Source: Pteria penguin
Lineage: Eukaryota > Mollusca > Bivalvia > Pterioida > Pteriidae
Assembly: GCA_035048485.1 (NCBI GenBank)
Contig: CM068589.1
Coordinates: forward strand, 1,167,001-1,231,000
Reading direction: 5' to 3'
DNA: 64,000 nucleotides
Of this stretch, positions 25,605 through 37,100 are shown in pieces. The notes under the pieces are model-generated. The model saw only the letters and a list, made by a program, of their open reading frames with translations. It did not search any database and was not told where the DNA came from. The position numbers were made by a program, and so were the translations under genes. The stretch's first letter is position 1; the number at the start of each line of letters is the position of its first letter.

Positions 25605-26425
25605 ATTGGTGAGATAACAATTCTAACGATAAATTTCAGTCGGTGAGATATTAATGATAACGAGAAATCTCAATAAATGAGATATTGATTATAACGAGAA
25701 ATCTCAATAGGTGAGATATTAATTATGACGAGAAATCTCAATAGATGAGATATTAATTATAACGAGAAATCTCAATAGGTGAGATATTAATCATATCAAG
25801 AAATCTCAATAGGTGAGATATTAATTATATCGATAATTCGCAATAGATGAGATATTAATTATAACGAGAAATCTCAATAGATGAGATATTAATCATAACG
25901 AGAAATCTCAATAGGTGAGATAGAAATTTTAACGAGTAATCTCAATAGGTGAGATATTAATTGTAACGAGAAATCTCAATTGTTGAGATATTAATTATAT
26001 CGTGAAATCTTAATGGGTGAGATATTGATTATAACGAGAAATCTCAATAGGTGAGATATTAATTATAACGAGAAATCTCAATAGGTGAGATATTGATTAT
26101 ATAGAGAAATCTCAATAGGTGAGATATTGATTATAACGAGAAATTTCAATAGGTGAGATATTGATTATAGGGAGAAATCTCAATAGGTGAGGTATTGATT
26201 ATAACGGGAAATCTCAATAGGTGAGGTATTGATTATAACGAGAAATTTCAATAGGTGAGATATTAAATATAACGAGAAATCTCAATAGGTGAGATATTGA
26301 TTATATCGAGAAATCTCAATAGGTGAGGTATTGATTATAACGAGAAATTTCAATAGGTGAGGTATTGATTATAACGAGAAATCTCAATAGGTGAGATATT
26401 AATTATAACGAGAAATCTCAATAGT
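25605..26425 (+). repeat. 34-bp minisatellite, ~24 copies
   Basis: The unit is GAGATATTAATTATAACGAG plus AAATCTCAATAGGT. TGAGAT and ATCTCA within each unit are complementary and could pair. Confidence 0.95.
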
Positions 26426-26758
26426 GACATGTACATATTTTATCCTTTCATACCCTGTATGAAAACTGTCAGTATATTACTTTGTTATCTCGAAGTGAAG
26501 CCAAATTATCAAAATCGATCTTTAATAGCCGATAAAATTATTGATATAGGCAATAGATATGTTTACTCCTGTATCTCGATGTAGACTATCGACAATGTCA
26601 AGGGTAAATCATTCTTTTCCATCCTCTTCCCCTTCAAGGCTAGTAGCGGGACAGCTCTGCTCCCCTTTAATTCTTAAATTTTCTGTGATTTAAATATGTC
26701 GAGCCTTATATTATTAAGCTAATACGTCCATACCATGATGTCAGAGGAGCTGTCGACC
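26426..26758. other. Non-coding stretch, nothing recognised
   Basis: No repeat or coding exon could be supported between the 34-bp array and the MITE. Confidence 0.5.
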
Positions 26759-27020
26759 AGAGACCAGTTGTTCGAAACTTTAACGACTTTAAGCTAACCA
26801 ATGGTTAAATTTCATCTAACTATATCTTTAAAATGAGAAGACTAAAAGATATAGTATGTGTACTGATTTGTAGCATATGAAACAAGCTTTGTAAAGTAAT
26901 TTGTGATACAATATCTTATAAATTAAATTAATTGTCTCTCAAACTTTAACCATTAGTTAGCTTGACCATTAGTTAACTTGACCAGTGGTTGAAGTTTCGA
27001 ACAACTGGTCCCAGGTCTCT
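26759..27020. mobile_element. MITE with subterminal inverted repeats (~262 bp)
   Basis: AGACCAGTTGTTCGAAACTT near the left end (26761) is inverted near the right end as AAGTTTCGAACAACTGGTC (26992-27010), followed by CCAGGTCTCT. Additional complementary segments (TTAAGCTAACCA versus TTAGTTAGCTTGACC) lie inside. No coding capacity. Confidence 0.65.
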
Positions 27021-27239
27021 AATGCTAGTGGAAAATTGACGCCACGCTCAGTTATCATTACGTCAGTCATGTCGTACTGGGGTTCAAATCACGCTGTCTG
27101 AAATTATTTTAATGTGATTTCTCAGCCTCTGCCTCTTTCCAGTTACCCGGAATCGGATGTAGCAGTATAAACAGAGGCCATGTATCAGTGAGATAATTTT
27201 ATACAATGAACAAAAGATGAAAATAAGAAAGGGTATATT

Positions 27240-29395
27240 ATGAGGCTTGGCTTTGGGCTTAGATGATAAATCATCACGGCGGGTGAGGCTTGTCACTGGA
27301 CTGTGATGATAAGTCATCACGGCGGGTGAGGCTTGTCACTGGACTGTGATGATAAATCATCACGGCGGGTGAGGCTTGTCACTGGACTGTGATGATAAAT
27401 CATCACGGCGGGTGAGGCTTGTCAATGGACTGTGATGATAAATCATCACGGCGGGTGAGGCTTGTCACTGGACTGTGATGATAAATCACCACGGCGGGTG
27501 AGGCTTGTCACTGGACTGTGATGATAAATCATCACGGCGGGTGAGGCTTGTCACTGGACTGTGATGATAAATCATCACGGCGGGTGAGGCTTGTCACTGG
27601 GCTGCGATGATAAATCACCACGGCGGGTGAGGCTTGTCACTGGACTGTGATGATAAGTCATTACGGCGGGTGAGGCTTGTCACTGGACTGTGATGATAAG
27701 TCATCACGGCGGGTGAGGCTTGTCACTGGACTGTGATGATAAATCATCACGGCGGGTGAGGCTTGTCACTGGACTGTGATGATAAATCATCACGGCGGGT
27801 GAGGCTTGTCACTGGACTGTGATGATAAATCATCACGGCGGGTGAGGCTTGTCACTGGACTGTGATGATAAATCATCACGGCGGGTGAGGCTTGTCACTG
27901 GACTGTGATGATAAGTCATTACGGCGGGTGAGGCTTGTCACTGGACTGTGATGATAAATCATCACGGCGGGTGAGGCTTGTCACTGGGCTGCGATGATAA
28001 ATCACCACGGCGGGTGAGGCTTGTCACTGGACTGTGATGATAAATCACCACGGCGGGTGAGGCTTGTCAATGGGCTACCATGATAAATCACCAGGGCGGG
28101 TGAGGCTTGTCAATGGACTGTGTTGATAAATCACCACGGCGGGTGAGGCTTGTCAATGGACTGTGATGATAAATCATCACGGCGGGTGAGGCTTGTCACT
28201 GGACTGTGATGATAAATCATCACGGCGGATGAGGCTTGTCAATGGACTGTGATGATAAATCACCAGGGCGGGTGAGGCTTGTCAATGGACTGTGATGATA
28301 AATCATCACGGCGGGTGAGGCTTGTCAATGGACTGTGATGATAAATCACCAGGGCGGGTGAGGCTTGTCAATGGACTGTGATGATAAATCATCACGGCGG
28401 GTGAGGCTTGTCACTGGACTGTGATGATAAATCATCACGGCGGGTGAGGCTTGTCACTGGACTGTGATGATAAATCACCACGGCGGGTGAGGCTTGTCAC
28501 TGGACTGTGATGATAACACATCACGGCGGGTGAGGCTTGTCACTGGGCTGTGATGATAAATCACCAGGGCGGGTGAGGCTTGTCAATGGACTGTGATGAT
28601 AAGTCATCACGGCGGGTGAGGCTTGTCAATGGGCTGCGATGGTAAATCACCACGGCGGGTGAGGCTTGTCACTGAACTGTGTTTATAAATCATCACGGCG
28701 GGTGAGGCTTGTCACTGAACTGTGTTTATAAATCATCACGGCGGGTGAGGCTTGTCACTGGACTGTGATGATAACACATCACGGCGGGTGAGGCTTGTCA
28801 CTGGGCTGCGATGATAAATCACCAGGGCGGGTGAGGCTTGTCAATGGACTGTGATGATAAGTCATCACGGCGGGTGAGGCTTGTCAATGGGCTGCGATGG
28901 TAAATCACTAGGGCGGGTGAGGCTTGTCACTGGACTGTGTTTATAAATCATCACGGCGGGTGAGGCTTGTCACTGGACTGTGATGATAACACATCACGGC
29001 GGGTGAGGCTTGTCACTGGACTGTGATGATAAATCATCACGGCGGGTGAGGCTTGTCACTGGACTGTGATGATAAATCACCACGGCGGGTGAGGCTTGTC
29101 ACTGGACTGTGATGATAAATCATCACGGCGGATGAGGCTTGTCACTGGACTGTGATGATAAATCATCACGGCGGGTGAGGCTTGTCACTGGACTGTGATG
29201 ATAAGTCATCACGGCGGGTGAGGATTGTCACTGGACTGTGATGATAAATCATCACGGCGGGTGAGGCTTGTCACTGGGCTGTGATGATAAATCATCACGG
29301 CGGGTGAGGCTTGTCACTGGGCTGTGATGATAAATCACCAGGGGGGGGGGGGGGGTGAGGCTTGTCACTGGACTGCGATGCTAAGTCATCACGGC
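27240..29395 (+). repeat. 43-bp minisatellite, ~50 copies, ending ~270 bp before MCT exon 1
   Basis: The unit is GGCGGGTGAGGCTTGTCACT, GGACTGTGATGATAAATCAT and CAC. GTGATGAT and ATCATCAC flank AA, so most units can form an 8-bp-stem hairpin. Changes in one arm (ATCACCAC) are common. Confidence 0.96.
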
Positions 29396-29429
29396 AGGTA
29401 AAGATTGTCATCGGGGTATTATATATTAT

Positions 29430-29600
29430 AAGACATTACGGGTCTGAAGACAGGGGGAGCTTACTCCTCCTTATCATAGCACTGTGATTGGAAGACAGAC
29501 GTGACTGGTCTGTAAGAGAGATAACTCCTCCATCATTAGGTTGTAGTGGTGTGTGTGACTAGTCTGCAGGGGAGATCACTCTTCAATTATTCAGTGGACT
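29430..29600 (+). repeat. Decayed ~57-65-bp tandem repeat, ~3 copies
   Basis: Blocks of the form GGTCTG(A/T)AAGA...GAG(C/A)T(T/A)ACTCCTCC recur at about 29430, 29498 and 29562, directly before the acceptor of MCT exon 1. Confidence 0.55.
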
Positions 29601-29666
29601 CTAATAATAGGACCTGTATTTCTTGATGCATTTTATCATAACTGCTGCCATCTTCTTTAATTTCAG

Positions 29667-29970
29667 ATGACTAAGGATAAAACAACAGATAAATCTTTGC
29701 ATGCCGGGAATGGAAATGTCGACCTTGCGGAAAGTGAAATTACCCACAATTCAGAGCCAAATAACAACAAGGAAAGTCCACTTCCGGCTGCACCTGATGG
29801 TGGATGGGGTTGGGTGGTATGCCTATCCTCGTTCGTCATCAGCTTCCTCGTGGATGGAGTTTGTTTCTCTTTCGGAATCTTTTTCCCCTCATTCCTCGAG
29901 TATTTTGGGGAAAGTAAAGGAAAGACTGCTGTCATTGGATCTGTTTTAAATGGCGCCTATCTCACCGTAG
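29667..29970 (+). CDS. MCT-like gene, coding exon 1 (residues 1-101 and first base of codon 102)
   Basis: The acceptor TTTAATTTCAG ends at 29666 and is followed directly by ATG, so translation starts at the first base of this exon; a non-coding 5' exon must lie upstream and was not identified. The exon encodes a polar N-terminus of about 40 residues, the first family signature (DGGWGW) and TM1, with GKTAVIGSVLNGAYLT leading into TM2. The donor is GTAG/GTAAGT at 29971. A second, damaged copy of the exon end and donor lies 45 bp downstream in the intron. A start in an upstream coding exon cannot be excluded but is not needed for a normal MCT N-terminus. Confidence 0.92.
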
Positions 29971-32900
29971 GTAAGTGTATCAGTAACAGACTAAATGGCG
30001 CCTATCTCATCGTACGTGTATCAGTAACAGACTACAAAGAATCTGCTACTATCAGAAAAGGGGGTACTTCCAGTATGAAATTTAATAATTACTTGGGAAG
30101 CCAGTTTCTGCTTCTGGTTTCCGTACAGATACTTTGGGAGCCAGTTTCTGCTTCTGGTTTCCGTACAGATACTTTGGGAGCCAGTTTCTGCTTCTGGTTT
30201 CCGTACAGATACTTGGAGAGCCAGTTTCTGCTTCTGGTTTCTGTGCAGATACTGGGTGATAATAAGAAAGTAACATCTACCGTGGTTTCTGGTTGAATAT
30301 AGTCCAGTGACAGATTTCTCATCGATACTGCTACTAACACCTTGGTAAAACCCTCCTATCATCTGAAACCCTCCTATCCACCGAAACCCTTCTGTCCACT
30401 CAAATCCTTTTTTCCACTGCAACCCCCCTGTCCACTGAAACTCTCCTATCCACAAACACCCTTCTGTCCACTCAAACGTTTCTGTCCACTGAAACCCTCT
30501 TATCCACTAAAACCCTTCTGTCCACTGAAACCCTCCTATCCACTGAAACCCTCTTGTCCACTGAAACCCTCCTATCCACTGAAACCCTCCTGTTCACTAA
30601 AACCCGCTTGTCCACTGAAACCCTCCTATACATGTGAACACTGAAACCCTTTCTTTCACTGAAACACTTCTTTTCACTTAAACCCTTCTTTTCACTGAAA
30701 CACTTCTATCCACTGAAACCTTCCTATCCACTGAAACCTTTCTGTCCACTGAAACCCTCCTGTACACTAAAACCCTTCTGTCCACTGAAATCCTCCCATC
30801 CACAGAAACCCTCCCATCCACCGAAACCCTCCTATACACTGACACTCTTCTGTTCACTGAAACCCCTGTACACTGAAACCCTTCTATACACTGAGACCCC
30901 TCTGCCCACTGAACCCCTTCTGTATATTGAAATCCTCCTGTGCACTGAAATCCTCCTATATAGCAATCGGTTATCAAATGCGATGGACGCGTAGGTTACC
31001 TACGATTATTCTTAAAGCATTTTCAAATTGAACACCTTACCTCGATTTGACAAATAAAGTCCCTAACTATTCTTAATAGCAAAATCCTTTGCTAGCTGTA
31101 TTGCATTTTAAACAGGACGCCATTTTCATTCACCTAGATGGGCAAATGAAACAAGCGATCTGATTGGATATAGACGAATAATGATAGTGACGTCCTGTTT
31201 GAAAAGCAATGCAGCTAGCAAAGGATTATGCGATTAAGAATAGTTAGGGAATCGAGGTAAGGTGTTCAATGTAAAAATGCTTTAAGAATAGTCGTAGGTA
31301 GCGTACTCGCCCGTTACAGTTGAAAACCGACTGCTATACACCGGGGGCAGGCTTGGTGTAGTGGTTAAGCGCTTGTCTTGCGGCGCTGACGATCCGGGTT
31401 CGATTCCCGGGTTGCGCCACTATGTTTAAGAGGTTGGTAACCTCCTGCTTCCATGTCGAGATATAACTGAAATATTGTTGAAAGCGTAAAACACCAATCA
31501 ACCAACCAACTAGCTATACATTGGAATACGCCGACCCCTTTCCGGGCCCAGGCTAATTTGGAGTAACCTCAAAACTGGGTCACCTTAAACTTTGATGCTG
31601 GATATCTCGGGAACTACTAGGAATATTTCGATGAGATTTGCTGGTCATGTAGATAAATATTATACAAAAAGAAGAGCAAAGAGAAGGAAGAGACCCAGTA
31701 TTTGTTTTATTTATATTATCACACTGAAACTTTCCAGTCGGGTTTGGCGAGCAGAGAAGTTATTGGCCTAACCCTATATACAGGAAAGAGGCGAACCCAG
31801 GCGACGTAATCGCCTGTGCTCGGATTCACAATGTAGAAACAGTCTCGGCAACATAGTGGAAACTATATTAAAGTGTATAAAACACTTTAGGGCGTCCTCG
31901 TAACTTGCATAAATAATTTTTGGGTCTAGCAATGTGTTTATTTCTAATTTGAATCTGCCACACATTACTTGAATCAGTTCTATCTGCTTCACACAGAAGC
32001 TAATTCTGTGAGCGCGGACCAGAGAACTTTATCATGCCTTAAAAACATAGACTGAACTCTAGCACATTCTGTGTGAAAAAGTTACATTATTTTATTATTG
32101 AAACTTAATGGTCTTCGTTTTGAAAAACAAACAAACAACAAACAAAAATAAAAACAAACAAACACAAAACAATAGCCGTTTTTGTCTAGTTTTCGATCAT
32201 GAGCACACCCAGTTTCTGACTGAGGAATATTATGGACATAAAATAAAAAGGTGGGTCATTGCTCAATGAAAATGTTTACAGAAGAATATGTAGATATATC
32301 TAAAAAGTATGTAGTATCTGTATTTTCCCTATCAAGAAGCGTTAAGATAGCTCTTAAATATGATGCGATAGTCAAGTTTCATAGCAAAATAGCAAGATGA
32401 AAATAAGTGTATTTTATACCTCATACATGTATTTGTCATAACTGACGAATTTGACACCAAAAATCTAATTCTGGGTTTTATATTCTCAGTAATTTGGTCA
32501 TTTATACAGGTCCTATCGTTGGAGTCCTTGCTAATAAGTATGGATGTAGAGCGGTGGCTGTTACCGGGAGTATAGTAGCCGCTATAGGTTTGTTTGGTTC
32601 CGCTTTCTCGCCGAACCTTGACGTTATGATCCTTCTGTTTGGAGGCATAGGAGGTAGGTATATTTAATTGTATAATATAATATAATCTATTTTTTTTTTG
32701 TCTGTGTCTGAGTGTTGTACACATGACTATTACATAATGATCACATGAACCTGGTTTGGAGCTTTGTATGACCTAGATGGCGCCAGTTGATTTAGTGGAT
32801 TCTGTAAACAGAACTCGTCGATTCCGGATACTGATGGATCCGGATCGGCTGGTACGTTGTGTGCTGAGGATCCAACTTGATTCAAGATGGCGGCGCCCAT

Positions 32901-33355
32901 AGTGAAATTGTGTTTTTGAGTAAAATTAACAACTTCAATAAAAAATTTGTTGGGTTTTATGTTTTAATCCGGAATTACATAATACATATACCCATGTGTT
33001 AATGTTAATTATACAAGGTTTTCAGGTAACGACATGCTGTATCAAGCTTATTCAAGGGAGGGTCGTGTTGCAATATATGACCTCTCCCTTGTGGCCCATA
33101 GATATTATCATTATAATTTTTCTGTTTTGTTTTGTTTTGTTTTTTTATGTTTGTTGAAGAAATCTTCCGAAGGATCACAAAGACGTCGTATCAAGTACAA
33201 ACATATATATGACATGATATCAAGTTTTTGAGAAAAAGCTTTGTGATAAAACGTTTTGTGCCACCCATTATGGGCATTCAGTTTAATGTATAAGAGTTTG
33301 TTTCTTTCTTTGTTTGCTTGCTTTGGGGGGGGGGGGGGAGTGAGTTATTATTATG

Positions 33356-33403
<48 letters not shown>

Positions 33404-33628
33404 ATTATCTTTTTCGTATTTTTGTTTTGTTTTGTTTTGTTTTTCTTTTTGTTTTGTTCTGTTGTTGTTGTTGTTGGTTTTTTTTGGGGGGGGGGGGAGT
33501 GGGTTATTATGATTATTATCATTATCTTTTTTGGGTTTGTTTGTTTGTTTAATTTGGGGGGGGGGGGTTTTGTTTTGTTTTGTTTTGTATTTTTTTGTTT
33601 TGTTGTTGCTGTAAGGGGGGGGGAGTGG

Positions 33629-33691
<63 letters not shown>

Positions 33692-34099
33692 GCTTTTATC
33701 TCACCTGATCCGAATTACAAGTTTATCAAAGGGTATGCTTTTGGGCATTGTTTTATTATCGGTTTTACGTCATTCCACGATTATTTGGCGTATACAGACT
33801 GATGCATCGCATTGAAATGTTTACCTTTGTATCGGATCCACCCGAGGCAGTAAGGGATCTTTTACGTGCCACGCCTAACGTGACACGGGACCTCGAATAT
33901 TAATGACTCGTCCGAAAAACAGAACACCGGTGTGTTCACGGTGGGAATCGAACCCGGGATCTTTCAGAAATCGAACCCGGGACCTTACGGTCAGAAGCGG
34001 AGCACCTCATCCACTGTGCCACATCGGCTTTCTTCTGCGGGAAATATATATTTATTCATTTATATATTTCTTTCTTTCTTTCTTTATTTCTTTCTTTCT

Positions 34100-34150
<51 letters not shown>

Positions 34151-37100
34151 TATTTATATATATATATTGTAATGCAACTCCAAGACCAAGTTAGGCGAAC
34201 TCTTGATCAGCGTCACGCTACAAAAATAATTGTGGGTTCGAATGCAGTGACTTGATGTATGCCACCTAGAAATAAGAACAATGAATGATTATTTATTAAA
34301 TAATGTTTATTCTCACACAATAAAAGTACATAAATCAGCGGCACGTTACTTTATCTTGGAACTTCAGGTGGTACTGTATGAAGAGAGGTCTTGGAAAGTG
34401 AATGTCAGGGAAAGAGACACAACTTCTACTAATAATCAACGTAGCAATTAACTAAGAGGTCACAGAACAATTCCGGGAGGAATTATTCAAGCACTATTTT
34501 TCTAGATAATCACTGGCATATAGCCAATAATGATAACTTAACTGTAGAAGATTGTTAAATGCACCAAGGACTGTGCTGAATGTGCTACCACTTTTATGGG
34601 TGGTGTCAACCTAACAGGGTTGTGTATAGTTCCAGTTATAAAGCTGTCAAAGCTATGATTCATATGAAGAAACTAATAGAATTTATCAATTATAGACAAA
34701 TATCAGTGTCACTTATAGTGTGAGTCACTAATGAATCCTGTGACAGGAACAGGTTGTGTACCACCGACCGATGTTGCAACCTTTATGGGTTGTGAGTTAC
34801 TAAACTGTTTTTAAGTCATAAAAGTATGAGAACTGGTGGTGTTCTCACCATTTATGTTATATGAGAACTGGTGATGTTCTCACCATTTAGGTTATTGGGT
34901 TGCTTCTCTGGTTACAAGAAGTGATCAGGTGGTGGATCTTCTCAAACAGGGATGGAAATATTAGACGTTACTCTTGATCTTATAGATCTTTTCGTCACGG
35001 CAAGGATGACCAGAATGACGATTTAATCTTGCCGTTGGCGAACTTATATACTCACGATGCGCGTGTGCACGCGCTGAAAAGGATGTGTTTAGGCTAAGAA
35101 TCATGGGTAAATCATTTACCAGTATGGCGGAAAAGACGAATGCTTACCCTTACACGGAAGCTGTCATTACTGAATTTGCGATGAAATATCGCATAAACAG
35201 CAGAATGAAACAAACGAACAGATATTACGTCATATAAAAATGCTATGTATATCTTATTTTCCCTTGACAATCGTAGAAATACGTTGTCTCAACCAATAGT
35301 TGAATTTGGCAGACGACAACTCCGAATGTCGTTGTACACGCGTTCAGGCAACACAATTCGTGCTTTCGTGTCTAGTAATCACTACTTCTAAACGGCACAA
35401 TGTAGGATAATACGATCTCAGTACATGATGGCAATACATCCATAGTCGCACCTTAACTATACGGTGATTCACCTATACCAAACAGGTTGGCACATTTCTT
35501 TTGGATGATGGACGTTACAATATATCTATACCTGTATATATATCTGTAAAAAATGTTGCCGGAAAATGTAATCAGATAATAATATTTTTTTTTCTCTTTT
35601 CAGGAATAGGTTTTGGCTTCATGTATCTTCCCGCCATTGTAATGGTCGGCTATTATTTTGACAAGAAACGAGCTTTCGCCACGGGAATCGCGGTCTGTGG
35701 CAGCGGGATAGGAAATTTTGTATTTGCACCTTTTTGCGAATATTTGTTGCACGAATACAATTGGAAAGGAGTCTCGTGGATTCTGGCGGGATTAGTGTTG
35801 AATGGGGTAGTATTTGCACTCTTTTTTCGCCCTTTGGAAATAAAAACTGAGAAGTCAGTGACAAGATCAAAATGCAAAACTTCTGTTGCTATGGTGACGA
35901 TAGATAACGAAGTAAGAACTCTGTCCCCAAGTGATTTTATAATAAACGACCAGTGTGCTATTTATAGATGTAGATCGGTTGAAATAGACAAATGCTGCTC
36001 AGATAGTCACGTGACAAGACTTGCATTTAGTCAGGACATATTGAGTACTCAGGGAAGAAAACGACAAAAAGTGGCGCATGCTCATCGCGACGTCTTGAAA
36101 CCTTTAGCGAAAAAGGATATATTCTACAGCGGAAGTTTACGTAATATTCCACATAACTTAGATTCTCGGAATGAACGAGAGGTCGTCTCTAAGACGACGG
36201 ATTTAAAAGAAAGTCTTGTGCATTTAGAAGATGACAATGTCGTTGCCAAATCTGTTTGTGCTAAAGTCAAGCACTTCTGTGCGTCTTCATTCGACGTGAC
36301 CTTGTTGATGAGCCCCACGTTTCTTATTTACGGAACTTCCTGTTTCCTATGTATGTTTGGTAAGTCAGTATCACAGAGCTCTTGTCGATATAGACTTATT
36401 CTGTATGATTGTATGTTTGGTAAGTCAGTATTTCAGAACTCTTGTCGATATAGACTTATTCTGTATGATTGTATGTTTGGTAAGTCAGTATTACAGAACT
36501 CTTGTCCATATAGACTTATTCTGTATGATTGTATGTGTGGTAAGTCAGTATTACAGAACTCTTGTGGATGTAGACTTATTCTGTATGACTGTATGTGTGG
36601 TAGGTCAGTATTACAGAACTCTTGTGGATATAGACTTATTCTGTATGATTGTATGTGTGGTAAGTCAGGATTACAGAACTCTTGTGGATATAGACTTATT
36701 CTCTATGATTGTATGTGTGGTAAGTCAGTATTACAGAACTCTTGTGGATATAGACTTATTCTGTATGATTGAATGTGTGGTAAGTCGGTATTACAGAACT
36801 CTTGTCGGTATAGACTTATTCTGTATGATTGTATGTGTGGTAAGTCGGTATTACAGAACTCTTGCCGATATAGACTTATTCTGTGTGATTGTATGTGTGG
36901 TAAGTCGGTATTACAGAACTCTTGTCGATATAGACCTATTCTGTATGATTGTATGTTTGGTAAGTCGGTATTACAGAACTCTTGCCGATATAGACTTATT
37001 CTGTGTGATTGTATGTGTGGTAAGTCAGTATTACAGAACTCTTGTCGATATAGACTTATTCTGTATGATTGTATGTTTGGTAAGTCAGTATAACAGAACT

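Noticed and set aside
29666..30296. Single-exon 209-aa protein from 29667 reading through the donor
   Set aside because: After residue 101 the frame enters a duplicated boundary and the 40-bp repeat. Splicing at 29971 restores the MCT sequence in exon 2.
31341..31420. Functional tRNA gene
   Set aside because: A and B boxes are present but the cloverleaf stems do not close, and the sequence continues into a SINE body, tail and target duplication.
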